This document shows, piece by piece, positions 55,293-64,000 of a stretch of 64,000 nucleotides of DNA. Under the pieces are notes generated by a model, which saw nothing but the letters and a program-made list of their open reading frames with translations, was not told the DNA's origin and searched no databases. Location of the stretch: assembly GCA_031317595.1 (NCBI GenBank), contig JANCMB010000001.1, forward strand, positions 2,359,610 to 2,423,609, written 5' to 3'. Each line of letters starts with the position of its first letter. Positions within the stretch are counted from its first letter, which is position 1. Origin of the DNA: Glutamicibacter sp. PS. Its GTDB lineage: Bacteria > Actinomycetota > Actinomycetes > Actinomycetales > Micrococcaceae. Made by a program: the position numbers and the translations under genes.

Positions 55293-56804
55293 TTAGATGC
55301 TTGAGGCGCTAATCTTCGGTTCCTCGCCCAAGAGCATGGTGCTGGTATCGATGCGGTCATTCTCATCCTGCCCGCCGGCCAAACGCTCGGCTTCGGCGCG
55401 GCTACTGACCACGGGAACCGAACCAAGAAGCGGACGTTGGGCCGTCTCGCGCATCATCGCGACCGCAATGAGCGCCAGGACGGAGAAGAACATGATGTAG
55501 TACGCCGGTGCATAAGGGTTGCCGGTCAACTGAACCAGTAATTGTCCGACCAGCGGCGTCGTCCCACCGAAAATCGAGATGGCCAGGTTGTGCGTCACCC
55601 CAACTCCGCCGTAGCGCGAGGCCGTGGGAAATAGTTCGGACATCACCGCACCGGTCATGGCCAAGAAGAATGCACTCGGCAGGGCCACGAGGAACAGGGC
55701 CAAATAGAGGGAAGCAAGCGTTCCCTGTTGCATGAGCCAGAAGGCCGGGAGCAGGAGCACCAAGTTGCCGATGGTAGCGATTCGATACATTGGGCGGCGT
55801 CCGATCTTGTCGGACCAGGTAGCCACCAGTGGAATCAAGACCACCTGTAGCAACAGCACCGTCACCGCAGCGACCGCAGTATGTGCCGCGGGAGCGCCAA
55901 GTTGGGTTTCGAGGTAGGTAGGCATGTAGCTGGTGAGCATATACTGCGAGGTTCCATCGGCGGCGATTAGCGCGCAACCAATGAGAATCTGCGGCCAGTA
56001 GTGGCGGAAAATGTTCTTCAGGTCATGCCGCACGAAAATTGGATCGAGCTCGCTGTCGGACCCCTCATGCTCCTGCGCGGCCTCAAAGCTTGGCGACTCC
56101 GGGATTCGGCTTCGCATGACGATCGCCACGATGCCCAGCGGAAGTGCGAGCAGGAAGGGGATCCGCCAACCGCCGGCGAGCATGGCTCCCTCGCCCCAGG
56201 CCGAGGTCACGGCCGCGGAGGTCAAGGCCACGACCGCGGCGCCGAAGGCGAACCCAAGCATCGAGCCAGCATTCAGCAGTGCGGTCCAGAAGCCACGTCG
56301 ACTGTCCGGAGAGAATTCAGCAACATAGGTAGAGGCGCCAGAAAATTCGCCACCGGTCGAAAACCCTTGAAGCATTTTCAGCAGGTACAGCGGGATAATG
56401 ATCCACAATCCGACCTGGCCAGCCGAGGGCAGCAGACCGATGAGAGTGGTGGCTCCGGCCATCAGGGCCATCGTGAAGAACAGAACCTTTTGGCGGCCGA
56501 TCTTATCGCCAAGGGGCCCGAGGATCATCCCGCCTAGCGGCCGAACGATGAAGGAGACCGCAAAGCCCAGAAGCGTCACGAGCAGCCCTAGACTCTCGTC
56601 CATCCCCTCGGTGAAAACACTCGTCATGGTCACGGCCAGGTAGCCGTAGATGCCAATGTCGTACCATTCGATGAAGTTGCCGACACCGGCGCCGAGCTGC
56701 GCCTTGCGTAGCTCCTTCCGGTCGACGACGATGCAATCCTCGGCTCGCAAGCGACGGCTCGTCCGCGGCAGAGATGGGCGCTGAGATCTGGAGGCTTCCG
56801 ACAA
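55293..56804 (-). CDS. MFS transporter, MHS family (proline/betaine or dicarboxylate type)
   Basis: This is a 503-residue, 12-helix symporter. LGAGVGNFIEWYDIGIYGYLAVTMTSVF and VRPLGGMILGPLGDKIGRQKVLFFT are MHS signatures, FSTGGEFSGASTYVAEFSPDSRRGFW is the helix 4-5 region, and ATWSDKIGRRPMYR the second-half motif. The start at TTG 56804 follows AGGAAAG; it adds a hydrophilic N-terminus of about 40 residues. The C-terminal tail is acidic. Its context between one-carbon genes suggests uptake of a related nutrient. A strong AT-rich dyad lies upstream. Confidence 0.88.
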   Translation of the reverse strand: MSEASRSQRPSLPRTSRRLRAEDCIVVDRKELRKAQLGAGVGNFIEWYDIGIYGYLAVTMTSVFTEGMDESLGLLVTLLGFAVSFIVRPLGGMILGPLGDKIGRQKVLFFTMALMAGATTLIGLLPSAGQVGLWIIIPLYLLKMLQGFSTGGEFSGASTYVAEFSPDSRRGFWTALLNAGSMLGFAFGAAVVALTSAAVTSAWGEGAMLAGGWRIPFLLALPLGIVAIVMRSRIPESPSFEAAQEHEGSDSELDPIFVRHDLKNIFRHYWPQILIGCALIAADGTSQYMLTSYMPTYLETQLGAPAAHTAVAAVTVLLLQVVLIPLVATWSDKIGRRPMYRIATIGNLVLLLPAFWLMQQGTLASLYLALFLVALPSAFFLAMTGAVMSELFPTASRYGGVGVTHNLAISIFGGTTPLVGQLLVQLTGNPYAPAYYIMFFSVLALIAVAMMRETAQRPLLGSVPVVSSRAEAERLAGGQDENDRIDTSTMLLGEEPKISASSI

Positions 56805-56913
56805 TGTTGTCTACTTTCCTAGGGAGCAAGAACGCGGCCCTTCCGGCCTATGCACACCGGAGCATTCGAGTCATTCCGCGATGTGCAAGCTTATTAAAGA
56901 GTTAACCTGACAC

Positions 56914-56947
56914 GAGAGTGATATACAACATATATATGTATACTCTC
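56914..56947 (-). promoter_or_regulatory. GntR-like operator dyad upstream of the MHS transporter gene
   Basis: TATACA (56922-56927) and TGTATA (56937-56942) are inverted with a 9-base AT spacer. The arms extend outward as GAGAGT and ACTCTC with a 2-base slip. TGTATA-type arms are frequent in operators of FCD-type GntR regulators. It is embedded in AT-rich sequence and so may also be part of the promoter. Confidence 0.5.
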
Positions 56948-57103
56948 AGCTTTCCCTAGGGCTCGCGGATCCCTGCGATCATCCCCTAAACCGCCTCCGA
57001 CCTGCATGTTTCCGCCACTCGGTAAATCTTGCCTGATTCGCGAATCGTCCGAGATGTGAGATGAGTGGTCGCTCTATGGCAGCGAACTTCCATGAAAAAG
57101 TCG

Positions 57104-57155
57104 CGCAAAACGTGAGAGAGCCTCCCGAGCCGACAGCAACGACTCGGGAGGCTCT
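57104..57155 (-). terminator. Terminator after purU copy 2
   Basis: A perfect 13-bp stem (AGAGCCTCCCGAG at 57117-57129 with CTCGGGAGGCTCT at 57143-57155) is followed on the minus strand by CTCACGTTTTGCG. Confidence 0.82.
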
Positions 57156-57174
57156 TTACCTAGTGGCGCCGGGC

Positions 57175-57814
57175 GCCGGTGCAGGGACTAACGCAACACA
57201 ACCGTACGCGAACCATTCAAAAACACACGATCCTCACAATGCCACCGCACCGCATCAGACAACGCCTTACACTCCGTATCACGCCCAGCGGCCACCAAAT
57301 CCTCCGGACCATACGAATGATCCACGTCCTTGACCTGCTGCGCAATAATCGGACCCTCATCCAACTCACTATTCACATAATGAGCCGTCGCACCAACCGT
57401 CTTCACACCACGCTCAAACGCCTGATGATACGGCTTAGCACCCTTGAACGAAGGCAAGAACGAATGGTGAATATTAATCGCCCGACCAGTCAACTGACGA
57501 GTCAACTCATCAGACAACACCTGCATATAACGAGCCAACACCACCAAATCAATCTCAAAACGATCAATCAGATCCACCAACCGAGCCTCAGCCTCAGGTT
57601 TCGTCTGAGCCGTCACTGGAACATGGAAAAACGGAATCCCATGCCACTCAACCTGCTGCCGATGATCCGGATGATTCGACACCACCGCCGCAATCTCAAC
57701 CGGCAACTCACCCATCCGCGCCCGAAAGAGCAAATCATTCAAGCAATGCCCAAACTTCGAAACCATCACCAACACCCGCTTCTTCGCCCCCGCAGGACGC
57801 AAACCCCAGGTGGC
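57175..57814 (-). repeat. Duplicated 640-bp block, copy 2 (purU catalytic half plus stop)
   Basis: Partner of the block at 49243-49882, in the same orientation, with a constant offset of 7932 bp. The four mismatches, at 57289, 57326, 57395 and 57599, are all silent. The right end falls at the ACT/catalytic domain border. Confidence 0.95.
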
Positions 57815-58060
57815 GTCGAAGTTCTCGACGACCGGCTTCAGCGCAGCTTCCAGGGAATCGATGTTGTTGGAGGCGTCCGAGGCACTGCCGAGGTTGAATT
57901 CGATCCGCAAGAAGTACTGACCGGCGCGGACATCGTTAAACTGCTTGAGCTCGGTGATATTGCTGTGGTGCTGGGCGAGCACACCGGTGACGGCATGCAC
58001 GATGCCCACCTTGTCCGTGCAGGACAAGGTCAGCACGTAGCTATCGGCACGAGAGTCCAT
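57188..58060 (-). CDS. purU: Formyltetrahydrofolate deformylase, copy 2 of the sox locus (mosaic gene)
   Basis: This is 290 residues, the same length as copy 1. The ACT domain (residues 1-80: DKVGIVHAVTGVLAQHHSNITELKQFNDVRAGQYFLRIEF) is clearly related to but distinct from that of copy 1. The catalytic domain from DATWGLRPAGAKKR to the end is identical in protein. It follows soxBDAG, its classical position in Arthrobacter and Corynebacterium, where it recycles one-carbon-loaded folate made by sarcosine oxidase. A 129-base gap with a perfect hairpin separates it from soxG, so it may be partly uncoupled from the sox transcript. Confidence 0.95.
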   Translation of the reverse strand: MDSRADSYVLTLSCTDKVGIVHAVTGVLAQHHSNITELKQFNDVRAGQYFLRIEFNLGSASDASNNIDSLEAALKPVVENFDATWGLRPAGAKKRVLVMVSKFGHCLNDLLFRARMGELPVEIAAVVSNHPDHRQQVEWHGIPFFHVPVTAQTKPEAEARLVDLIDRFEIDLVVLARYMQVLSDELTRQLTGRAINIHHSFLPSFKGAKPYHQAFERGVKTVGATAHYVNSELDEGPIIAQQVKDVDHSYGPEDLVAAGRDTECKALSDAVRWHCEDRVFLNGSRTVVLR

Positions 58061-58140
58061 ATTTATTGCTCCTGATGGTTAGCCGCCGGACGCTACCGGT
58101 CGGGCTGAAATATGTGTGGTTTGACTGCTCTAAGGGGTTC

Positions 58141-58172
58141 GTGGGCCCGGCCTATCACAACGCCGGGCCCAC
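58141..58172 (-). terminator. Intercistronic hairpin between soxG and purU
   Basis: A perfect 11-bp GC-rich stem (58141-58151 with 58162-58172), loop 10, lies 17 bases after the soxG stop. There is no U-tract on the minus strand, so partial termination or mRNA end protection is more likely than full termination. Confidence 0.65.
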
Positions 58173-58189
58173 GAAGTATGCCACCTCGG

Positions 58190-58843
58190 TTAGGGAACTT
58201 CCGGGGAGGCGAACTCGACGCTCGCGTCTAGGATCCAACGCACCACGAAATCGGCGAACGAGGCGCGTGGGTAGATGCGGTATTCCTGCTCCCCGCTCCG
58301 GTGCAACAGCACGGGAACCGGTCCAAGTTCCGTGGCGATGGCGGTTCCCACCGCGAAGACGCGCGGATGCAGGTCGGCTGGGCATCCCTTTTCAAGGACC
58401 GCCCGGGCGCTATTGCCCGTGAGCGTCAAGAGCGTCCGGTTGGCGGAAAGGTCCAGCACCTGACCGGGCAGTCCGTCCAGGGCCACCTGCAACGTGGTGG
58501 CCTCGCCCTGCACCTGCTGGCGCGAGGGATCGACGATGAGGAATTCATCCGGACCGATCCACAGGGCGTGAACCCCGTCGGGGTTACCGGTGCTCTGCCC
58601 GTGTTCGGTGGGCAGTGCAAACCCCAGGATGCCCTCGATGGCTTCGGCCGATGCGGTGCCAAGCACCGCACGGACGCCGAGCTGCACGGCGAAGGGAGTC
58701 TCGCGCAGTGCCACGGAACGCTCACCGTCGACCTGAGCATCGGCCATTGCCTGAGCTAGGTGGGCCGCCGGCGCGACCCGAAGCTTATTCAAGGCCTGAG
58801 CCTCTGCGTTCGGTTCGGTGGTGATCAAGGTGTGCTCAGCCAT
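58190..58843 (-). CDS. soxG: Heterotetrameric sarcosine oxidase gamma subunit
   Basis: This 217-residue protein has [86 protein letters not shown] and the final [20 protein letters not shown]. This is the GcvT-related fold of SoxG. The gamma subunit is needed for assembly and has no known active site. Its start overlaps the end of soxA by 8 bases. Confidence 0.94.
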   Translation of the reverse strand: MAEHTLITTEPNAEAQALNKLRVAPAAHLAQAMADAQVDGERSVALRETPFAVQLGVRAVLGTASAEAIEGILGFALPTEHGQSTGNPDGVHALWIGPDEFLIVDPSRQQVQGEATTLQVALDGLPGQVLDLSANRTLLTLTGNSARAVLEKGCPADLHPRVFAVGTAIATELGPVPVLLHRSGEQEYRIYPRASFADFVVRWILDASVEFASPEVP

Positions 58844-61745
58844 CGCGGCGTGCCCCTTCCGGATCGTAAAGAACGGGTGAAGTGATTTCGACGTCGACCA
58901 ATACTCCGTTGACCGGAGACTGGATGATCTCGCCGATGCGGTTGCGCCCGTTGGAAATCAGCGCCAGGCCGAACGGACGCTCTAGGGCAGCGGACAAGTA
59001 GGAGGAAGTGACGTAGCCTTCCATCGGTACCGGTGCCACCTCCGGAGTGATCGGCGTTCCGGCGTTGACCAGCTGTGCACCTTCGGGCAGACGGGTCGTC
59101 TTGTCCACGGGTAGCACGCCCACCAGGTGGCGGCGATCTTCTCGAGCAGTATCGGCGCGTGCGTAGGAACGCTTGCCGACGAACTCCTTGTTCTTGGAGA
59201 CCACCCAGTCCATGCCGGCATCCTGCGGAGTGACCGTACCGTCGGTGTCTTGACCGACGATGATGAAGCCCTTCTCCGCACGCAGCACGTGCATGGTTTC
59301 GGTGCCATAAGGGGTGATGTTGAACTCCGCCCCAGCCTCGGCAACGGCCTCCCAGACATGCAGCCCGTAGAAGGTATCGACGTTGATTTCGAAAGCGAGC
59401 TCACCGGAGAAGGAGATACGCGCGACCCGTGCCGGGATACCTCCAGGCAGGGTGGTCTCACGGAATGCCATGAACGGGAAGGACTCCTGCGAGACATCCA
59501 GATCCGGGGCAACCTTCTCAAGCACCGCACGGGACTTCGGGCCAACCACGGCGATGGTTGAAACCTGCTCGGTGAGCGAGGTGAAGACCACGTCGAGTTC
59601 GGGCCACTCGGTCTGGTGCCACTCTTCGAGCCATTCGAGCACCTTGGCCGCTCCACCGGTGGTGGTGGTCATGTAGAACTCGTCCTCGGCCACGCGCAGC
59701 GTCACACCGTCGTCGAACACCATGCCGTCGGGGGTGCACATCACGCCGTAGCGTCCCATGCCCTCCTTCAGCTTCAGGAACGGGTTGGTGTAGATGCGGT
59801 TGAGGAACTCGGCGGAATCCTTACCGCGGATGGCGATCTTGCCCAGCGTGCTGGCATCCATGAAGCCCACGGATTCACGGACTGCGGCGCATTCACGCAA
59901 CACCGCGGTGTCCATGTCCTCACCCGGCTGCGGGTAGTACCACGGACGCTTCCACTGTCCCACGTCCTCGAAGAGGGCACCTGCGGCAACATGCCACGGG
60001 TGAATCGAGGTGACGCGGGCCGGGTCGAAGAGCTCGCCGCGCTGACGACCGGCCAGTGCCACGAAGGCCACCGGGGTATAGGGAGCGCGGAAGGTGGTGG
60101 TGCCCACCTCCCCCAGGGACGCGGCGTTCAGCTCATGTGCGATCACACCGATGGCGTTTACACCGCTGGTCTTACCCTGGTCGTTGGCGGTGGAAATAGA
60201 GGTGTACCGCTTGACGTGCTCCACCGAACGCATGCCGGCGCCGGTGGCGCGTAGGACGTCGGCCACGGACTGGTCGCGCTGCAGGTCAACGAAGTGGTTC
60301 TTCCACTCGCTGGCCACGCCCGTGCGGCCGGGGATCAGCCACAGCGGAGCAATCGGACCCTCGGGGCGCGGCTGGGCCTGCGGCACGCTCAGTTCGCTGG
60401 CGAACCCAACCTGCTCGGCGGCCTTGTGGCCGGCCTCTGCACCCTGCTCGAGTGCTGCCACCAGCGAGTAGCTGCCGGTGACGGCGCCCGCGGTCTGCTG
60501 GTTGCGCACCGGTGCCGAAGGCACGAATGCTGCCACCTGATCGTCCCAGGCCAGTTTGCCCTGGCGCTGGCTGTGCAGGTGAACCACCGGCGAGAAGCCG
60601 CCGGAGACGGCCAGCAAGTCACCGGGGATGCGCTCGATCTCCGAGGCAATGGCTCCGTTGCTATCAAGGCTGGCGGCGAATACCGCGCTTACGCGCCCGG
60701 CGGGGCCCTCGCCCTCGGTGTCCACAACGCTGCTGGAGTAGCGCACCTGCACCCCGGTAGCTTCGGCTACCGCGCGGGAGACGTCGGTAGCTTCGGACCG
60801 CGAGTCCAATACGGCTTCGACCTTGACTCCGGCGAGGAAGAGATCCTCGACCAGAGCGTAGGCGGAGTCGTTGGTGGTGGCCACGATGACCTGCGATCCG
60901 GCGGCGACGGCGTAACGGTTCAGGTAGCTGCGCACGGCCCCGGCGAGCATGACGCCGGGTCGGTCGTTGTTTTCGAAGACCAGCGGACGCTCGTGCGCAC
61001 CGGTGGCCAAGATGACCTGGCTGGCGCGCACGTGCCAGATGCGCTGACGGGATACACCCGGGCGCTCTGCCTGCGGCAGGTGATCGGTGCGGTGCTGCAC
61101 GGCGATGACGTAGTTCTGGTCGTAGCTGCCGAACGCGGTGGTGCGGGCCAGGTAGGTGAAGTCCTCGGCCTGCTCCAGCTCTTCGAGGCTCGAGGCGACC
61201 CAGTCCAGTGCCGGACGTCCGTCGATGCTCTCCTCGCGAGTGGACAGTAGCGAACCACCGGCCTGCGGCTGGTCATCCATCAGGATGGTGCGTGCCCCGC
61301 CCTTGGCGGCTTCCCGGGCCGCGGCGATTCCTGCCGGGCCGGCACCGATGACCAAGACATCGGTGTGCACGTACTTGCGGTCGTAGACCGCGGTGTCTTC
61401 ACGCGGGTCGAGGACGCCCAGACCGCTCAGAAGCTTGGCCTGCAAGCCGTCGCGCAGCGTCACCGTGGTGGCAGGCAACATCGATTCGTTGACGCCGCCC
61501 TGGCCGTTGTCGAACACGGAAACCAAGGCGTTGGCCTCTTCGACACCGGCGGACATGATGCCGCGGGGACGCCCCAAGTACAGGGAGTTGCCGCAGTCAA
61601 CGCGTCCGGAGGCGAGCAGTGCACTGGCGATGGTATCGCCGGCTAGTCCGCGGTATTCCTGACCATCAACGGTGAAGGTCAGCTCGGTGCCGTGGTCGAT
61701 CGAATGGCCGGGGGCACGGCTGGCATCGAGTCGCTGTGAGCTCAT
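58836..61745 (-). CDS. soxA: Heterotetrameric sarcosine oxidase alpha subunit
   Basis: This is 969 residues, normal for the family. The N-terminus has a 2Fe-2S-ferredoxin-like domain remnant ([26 protein letters not shown]). A dinucleotide-binding domain follows ([25 protein letters not shown]), which holds NAD+ in characterised enzymes. The C-terminal part (about residues 590-960) is a GcvT/aminomethyltransferase-type folate domain ([74 protein letters not shown]). There the methyl group of sarcosine is passed to THF as methylene-THF. It overlaps soxD by 4 bases and soxG by 8. Confidence 0.96.
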   Translation of the reverse strand: MSSQRLDASRAPGHSIDHGTELTFTVDGQEYRGLAGDTIASALLASGRVDCGNSLYLGRPRGIMSAGVEEANALVSVFDNGQGGVNESMLPATTVTLRDGLQAKLLSGLGVLDPREDTAVYDRKYVHTDVLVIGAGPAGIAAAREAAKGGARTILMDDQPQAGGSLLSTREESIDGRPALDWVASSLEELEQAEDFTYLARTTAFGSYDQNYVIAVQHRTDHLPQAERPGVSRQRIWHVRASQVILATGAHERPLVFENNDRPGVMLAGAVRSYLNRYAVAAGSQVIVATTNDSAYALVEDLFLAGVKVEAVLDSRSEATDVSRAVAEATGVQVRYSSSVVDTEGEGPAGRVSAVFAASLDSNGAIASEIERIPGDLLAVSGGFSPVVHLHSQRQGKLAWDDQVAAFVPSAPVRNQQTAGAVTGSYSLVAALEQGAEAGHKAAEQVGFASELSVPQAQPRPEGPIAPLWLIPGRTGVASEWKNHFVDLQRDQSVADVLRATGAGMRSVEHVKRYTSISTANDQGKTSGVNAIGVIAHELNAASLGEVGTTTFRAPYTPVAFVALAGRQRGELFDPARVTSIHPWHVAAGALFEDVGQWKRPWYYPQPGEDMDTAVLRECAAVRESVGFMDASTLGKIAIRGKDSAEFLNRIYTNPFLKLKEGMGRYGVMCTPDGMVFDDGVTLRVAEDEFYMTTTTGGAAKVLEWLEEWHQTEWPELDVVFTSLTEQVSTIAVVGPKSRAVLEKVAPDLDVSQESFPFMAFRETTLPGGIPARVARISFSGELAFEINVDTFYGLHVWEAVAEAGAEFNITPYGTETMHVLRAEKGFIIVGQDTDGTVTPQDAGMDWVVSKNKEFVGKRSYARADTAREDRRHLVGVLPVDKTTRLPEGAQLVNAGTPITPEVAPVPMEGYVTSSYLSAALERPFGLALISNGRNRIGEIIQSPVNGVLVDVEITSPVLYDPEGARRDG

Positions 61746-62035
61746 GATGCGTTGTCCTCCTTCAGCGTTGGGCGGGGCTGGCCCATGGGGTAAATGGCTT
61801 TGAATTCGTAGGTCACGGTGTCACGGATGGCGTTGAACCATTTGCGGCACCCGGCCGAATGGCTCCAACGTTCTGCGAATAGACCCTTGGTGTTATCGCG
61901 GTAGAACAGGAACTCGGCCCATTCTTTGTCGCTGAGCTCGCTAGGGTTTTCTGGGTAGGCCACGTGGGCCTGTCCACCGTAGTGGAACTCGGTTTCGTCG
62001 CGCGGCCCGCAATTCGGGCACTCAATTAGCAGCAT
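61742..62035 (-). CDS. soxD: Heterotetrameric sarcosine oxidase delta subunit
   Basis: This 97-residue zinc-binding subunit has [25 protein letters not shown], which supplies two Cys and a His, and [21 protein letters not shown], which supplies the third Cys and the conserved C-terminal strand. It starts 14 bases after soxB and ends in an ATGA-type overlap with soxA, as in Arthrobacter-type operons. Confidence 0.95.
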   Translation of the reverse strand: MLLIECPNCGPRDETEFHYGGQAHVAYPENPSELSDKEWAEFLFYRDNTKGLFAERWSHSAGCRKWFNAIRDTVTYEFKAIYPMGQPRPTLKEDNAS

Positions 62036-62049
62036 TGCCTCTCCCTCGC

Positions 62050-63267
62050 TTAGTGGGCCACGGCCGCAGCGCCGTGCTCATCGATCAAACGTCCGGTTTC
62101 GAAACGATCAAGCGCGAAAGGCTTATTCAGCGCGTGTGGCTCGTCGTTTGCGATGGTGTGGGCGTAGGTGAATCCTGCGCCCGGGGTTCCCTTGAAGCCA
62201 CCGGTACCCCAACCGCAGTTGACGTACAGTCCATCGACCTCGGTCTTCGAAACGATCGGTGAGGCGTCGAAGGTGGTATCCACGATGCCGCCCCAGGTGC
62301 GTAGCAGGTGGGCACGAGCGAAGATCGGGAAGAGCTCCACGGCAGCTGCCATCTGCTCCTCGATCACGTGGAAGGCTCCACGCTGTCCGTAACCGTTGTA
62401 GGCGTCAATGCCGGCGCCCATGACCAGTTCGCCCTTGTGTGCCTGGGAGACGTACACATGTACGTGGTTCGACATGACGACGGTGGGGTGTACCGGTTCG
62501 AAGAGCTCGGAGACCAGCGCCTGCAGCGGGTGCGACTGGATGGGCAGGCGTACCCCGGCCATCCCGGCGACCACCGAGGAGTGCCCGGCGGCGGCCAACG
62601 CGACCTTTGGCGTGTGGATGGTGCCGCGGCTGGTCTGTACGCCAACGATGCGGTTACCTTCCTTGAGGATGCCGGTAACCTCGCAGTTTTGGATGATATC
62701 CACACCCATTTCGTCGGCCTTGCGGGCAAAGGCCCAGGCCACGTGGTCGTGCTTGGCGATACCTGCGCGAGGCTGGTAGGTCGCACCCATGACTGGGTAG
62801 CGGATGTTGTCGCCGATGTTGATGATCGGGCAAACTTCCTTGACCTGCTGCGGGTCGAGCCATTCGGCGTCGACGCCGTTGAGCTTGTTGGCCTCAACGC
62901 GGCGTACCGATTCACGGACGTCGCCAAGAGTATGGGCCAGGTTCAACACACCACGCTGCGAGAACAGGAAGTCGTAGTCCAGTTCCTCGGGCAGCTGCTC
63001 CCATAGCTTCAGGGAGTGCTCGTAGATACCGGCCGACTCGTCCCACAGGTAGTTAGAACGAATAATGGTGGTGTTACGGGCCATGTTGCCGCCGGCCAAC
63101 CAGCCGCGCTCCAGCACGGCGATGTTGGTCATGCCGTGGTTCTTGGCGAGGTAGTAGGCCGTGGCTAGGCCGTGGCCACCGCCACCGACGATCACTGCAT
63201 CATAGGACGACTTCGGCTCCGGGTTCCGCCAGAGGAAGTCCGGGTGCTCTGGAAGCAGATCCGCCAT
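62050..63267 (-). CDS. soxB: Heterotetrameric sarcosine oxidase beta subunit
   Basis: This 405-residue catalytic subunit has the FAD-binding start [24 protein letters not shown], the [21 protein letters not shown] active-site segment and [17 protein letters not shown]. In the last, His173 sits at the position where covalent FMN is attached in characterised enzymes. [16 protein letters not shown] is the C-terminal flavin loop. It oxidises sarcosine and passes electrons to FMN and then O2, yielding H2O2. The ribosome-binding site (AGGAGAG) lies inside the last codons of the glyA remnant, 2 bases upstream of which the operon is broken off from a full glyA. Confidence 0.96.
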   Translation of the reverse strand: MADLLPEHPDFLWRNPEPKSSYDAVIVGGGGHGLATAYYLAKNHGMTNIAVLERGWLAGGNMARNTTIIRSNYLWDESAGIYEHSLKLWEQLPEELDYDFLFSQRGVLNLAHTLGDVRESVRRVEANKLNGVDAEWLDPQQVKEVCPIINIGDNIRYPVMGATYQPRAGIAKHDHVAWAFARKADEMGVDIIQNCEVTGILKEGNRIVGVQTSRGTIHTPKVALAAAGHSSVVAGMAGVRLPIQSHPLQALVSELFEPVHPTVVMSNHVHVYVSQAHKGELVMGAGIDAYNGYGQRGAFHVIEEQMAAAVELFPIFARAHLLRTWGGIVDTTFDASPIVSKTEVDGLYVNCGWGTGGFKGTPGAGFTYAHTIANDEPHALNKPFALDRFETGRLIDEHGAAAVAH

Positions 63268-63269
63268 GA

Positions 63270-63377
63270 TTACTCTCCTACCTTCTTCAGTTCTGGGTAC
63301 AGCGGATGCGCAGCAGCCAAAGCCTCCACACGCTCACGCAACCCCACCAACACCGACTCATCACCCTCAGCACCAGC
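63270..63377 (-). pseudogene. glyA: C-terminal remnant of serine hydroxymethyltransferase (glyA), last 35 codons
   Basis: The frame ending at 63270 reads [20 protein letters not shown] followed by [15 protein letters not shown] and stop. That is the closing helix and PLYPEL tail of actinobacterial GlyA. In known sox loci a full glyA precedes soxB. Here about 90 percent of the gene is absent, and the sequence upstream of the fragment is the repeat region of an adhesin gene in a different frame. Codons up to the HP are G/T-ending (GGT GCT GAG GGT GAT GAG TCG); the last ones are ordinary. Either a deletion or an assembly misjoin explains it. Confidence 0.75.
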
Positions 63378-64000
63378 AAACAGTTGGTTCCGGCGAACCC
63401 GTTGGCTCAGGCGACTCCGAAGGCTCAGGCGAATCGGTCGGCTCAGGCGAATCGGTCGGCTCAGGCGAGTCGGTCGGCTCTGGGGAAACAGTTGGTTCCG
63501 GCGAACCCGTTGGCTCAGGCGACTCCGAAGGCTCAGGCGACTCCGAAGGCTCCGGCGAATCGGTCGGCTCAGGCGAACCCGTTGGCTCAGGCGAGTCGGT
63601 CGGCTCCGGCGACTCCGAAGGCTCCGGCGAATCGGTCGGCTCAGGCGACTCCGAAGGCTCCGGCGAATCGGTCGGCTCCGGCGACTCCGAAGGCTCCGGC
63701 GAATCGGTCGGCTCAGGCGAATCGGTCGGCTCTGGGGAAACAGTTGGTTCCGGCGAACCCGTTGGCTCAGGCGACTCCGAAGGCTCCGGCGAATCGGTCG
63801 GCTCAGGTTTTTCAGTCGTTTCTGGCGTTGGCGGCTCAGTGCAGGTAGATGACGGATCGCCAATAAATGGGAAGTTGTGGAACTCAGAACCTGCACGGTC
63901 CTGCAAGAGATTTCCTGCAACCCAGATACGCCCGTTTAGTCCAGCGGCAGCCATAGTGGTCGTAGCGGACGAATTAGGAACGATGACGCTACCGGGCACC
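63367..64000 (-). CDS. Adhesin with choice-of-anchor-A-like domain and PEP(S/T) repeats (both ends incomplete)
   Basis: The frame enters from beyond base 64000 and stops at 63367. The visible N-terminal portion, SVIVPNSSATTTMAAAGLNG followed by RIWVAGNLLQDRAGSEFHNFPFIG, resembles the end of a choice-of-anchor A domain (beta-helix adhesin type). A bridge CTEPPTPETTEK and 24 hexapeptide repeats follow. The final residues, SPEPTVCWC, run into foreign sequence at the glyA remnant, so the wall anchor (LPXTG-like motif and helix) expected after such a spacer is missing. As written it would be secreted but not anchored. The start is outside the window. Confidence 0.65.
   Translation of the reverse strand, partial: VPGSVIVPNSSATTTMAAAGLNGRIWVAGNLLQDRAGSEFHNFPFIGDPSSTCTEPPTPETTEKPEPTDSPEPSESPEPTGSPEPTVSPEPTDSPEPTDSPEPSESPEPTDSPEPSESPEPTDSPEPSESPEPTDSPEPTGSPEPTDSPEPSESPEPSESPEPTGSPEPTVSPEPTDSPEPTDSPEPTDSPEPSESPEPTGSPEPTVCWC
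63376..63807 (-). repeat. 24 tandem 18-bp coding repeats (PEP-[TS]-[DEGV]-S)
   Basis: 432 bases encode 24 hexapeptides: PEPTDS, PEPSES, PEPTGS and PEPTVS in varied order; the last unit is PEPTVC at the junction. Larger blocks recur: the order TGS-TVS-TDS-TDS appears twice. It is a Pro-rich wall-spanning spacer and a natural site for slippage, recombination and misassembly. Confidence 0.93.

Noticed and set aside
63376..63807. Regular short repeats that superficially resemble a CRISPR array
   Set aside because: There are no unique spacers, the period is 18 bp throughout, and the array is in frame and encodes PEP(S/T) hexapeptides.

Overview
The window is high-GC Gram-positive DNA, most likely from a Micrococcaceae-type actinobacterium (Arthrobacter/Glutamicibacter relatives). 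Supporting signs are LVETG/LADTG-type sortase signals, an IdeR/DtxR-like iron box, the furA-katG pair with a mycobacterial-style FurA box, a SigL-like ECF sigma/anti-sigma operon, and a soxBDAG-purU locus in the order known from Arthrobacter and Corynebacterium. I see no rRNA, tRNA, CRISPR array or intact insertion sequence.

Layout. (1) 1-5.9 kb: end of an AraC regulator, then a catechol-siderophore iron operon (binding lipoprotein, two FecCD permeases, siderophore-interacting reductase, Fes-like esterase) behind an iron box; no ATPase subunit is present here. (2) 5.9-16.4 kb: a 2151-residue surface protein built of seven ~230-residue units, a secreted HNH nuclease, a two-helix small protein and a wall-anchored 5'-nucleotidase. 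(3) 16.5-22.9 kb: small housekeeping genes, then a LacI-regulated AglEFG-type alpha-glucoside importer. (4) 22.9-31.4 kb: a gene-poor stretch with an IS3 OrfA scrap, an ABC exporter pair, gamma-glutamyltransferase, heme oxygenase, and a sigma/anti-sigma/lipoprotein operon with a recognisable SigL-type promoter. (5) 31.8-37.0 kb: ROK regulator plus a ChvE/MmsAB monosaccharide importer. (6) 37.1-39.8 kb: a divergent sulfur pair (DszC-like flavin monooxygenase; SsuB-like ATPase), each gene preceded by its own SAM-I (S-box) riboswitch. (7) 40.2-49.1 kb: furA-katG, an M20 deacylase with an MHS transporter, three tandem paralogous secreted proteins and a monomeric sarcosine oxidase-like enzyme. (8) 49.2-64 kb, all on the minus strand: one-carbon/betaine metabolism with purU copy 1, a BCCT transporter, a hydroxyacid dehydrogenase/aminotransferase pair, an MHS transporter, purU copy 2 and soxBDAG. 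The window ends in an adhesin with a PEP(S/T) repeat that is joined abruptly to the last 35 codons of glyA.

How the parts fit. The right-hand third is a betaine-to-glycine module: BCCT brings in betaine-type compounds, heterotetrameric sarcosine oxidase makes glycine, methylene-tetrahydrofolate and peroxide, and PurU returns formyl-tetrahydrofolate to free folate. The two purU genes are mosaics. Their ACT regulatory halves differ, while the catalytic halves are near-identical DNA (four differences in 640 bp, all synonymous) with a codon style poor in C. The glyA tail has the same style. The strongest leads are this block-wise conversion, the paired riboswitches on opposite strands, the three-domain internal duplication in the giant surface protein, and the tandem family of small secreted proteins of unknown function.
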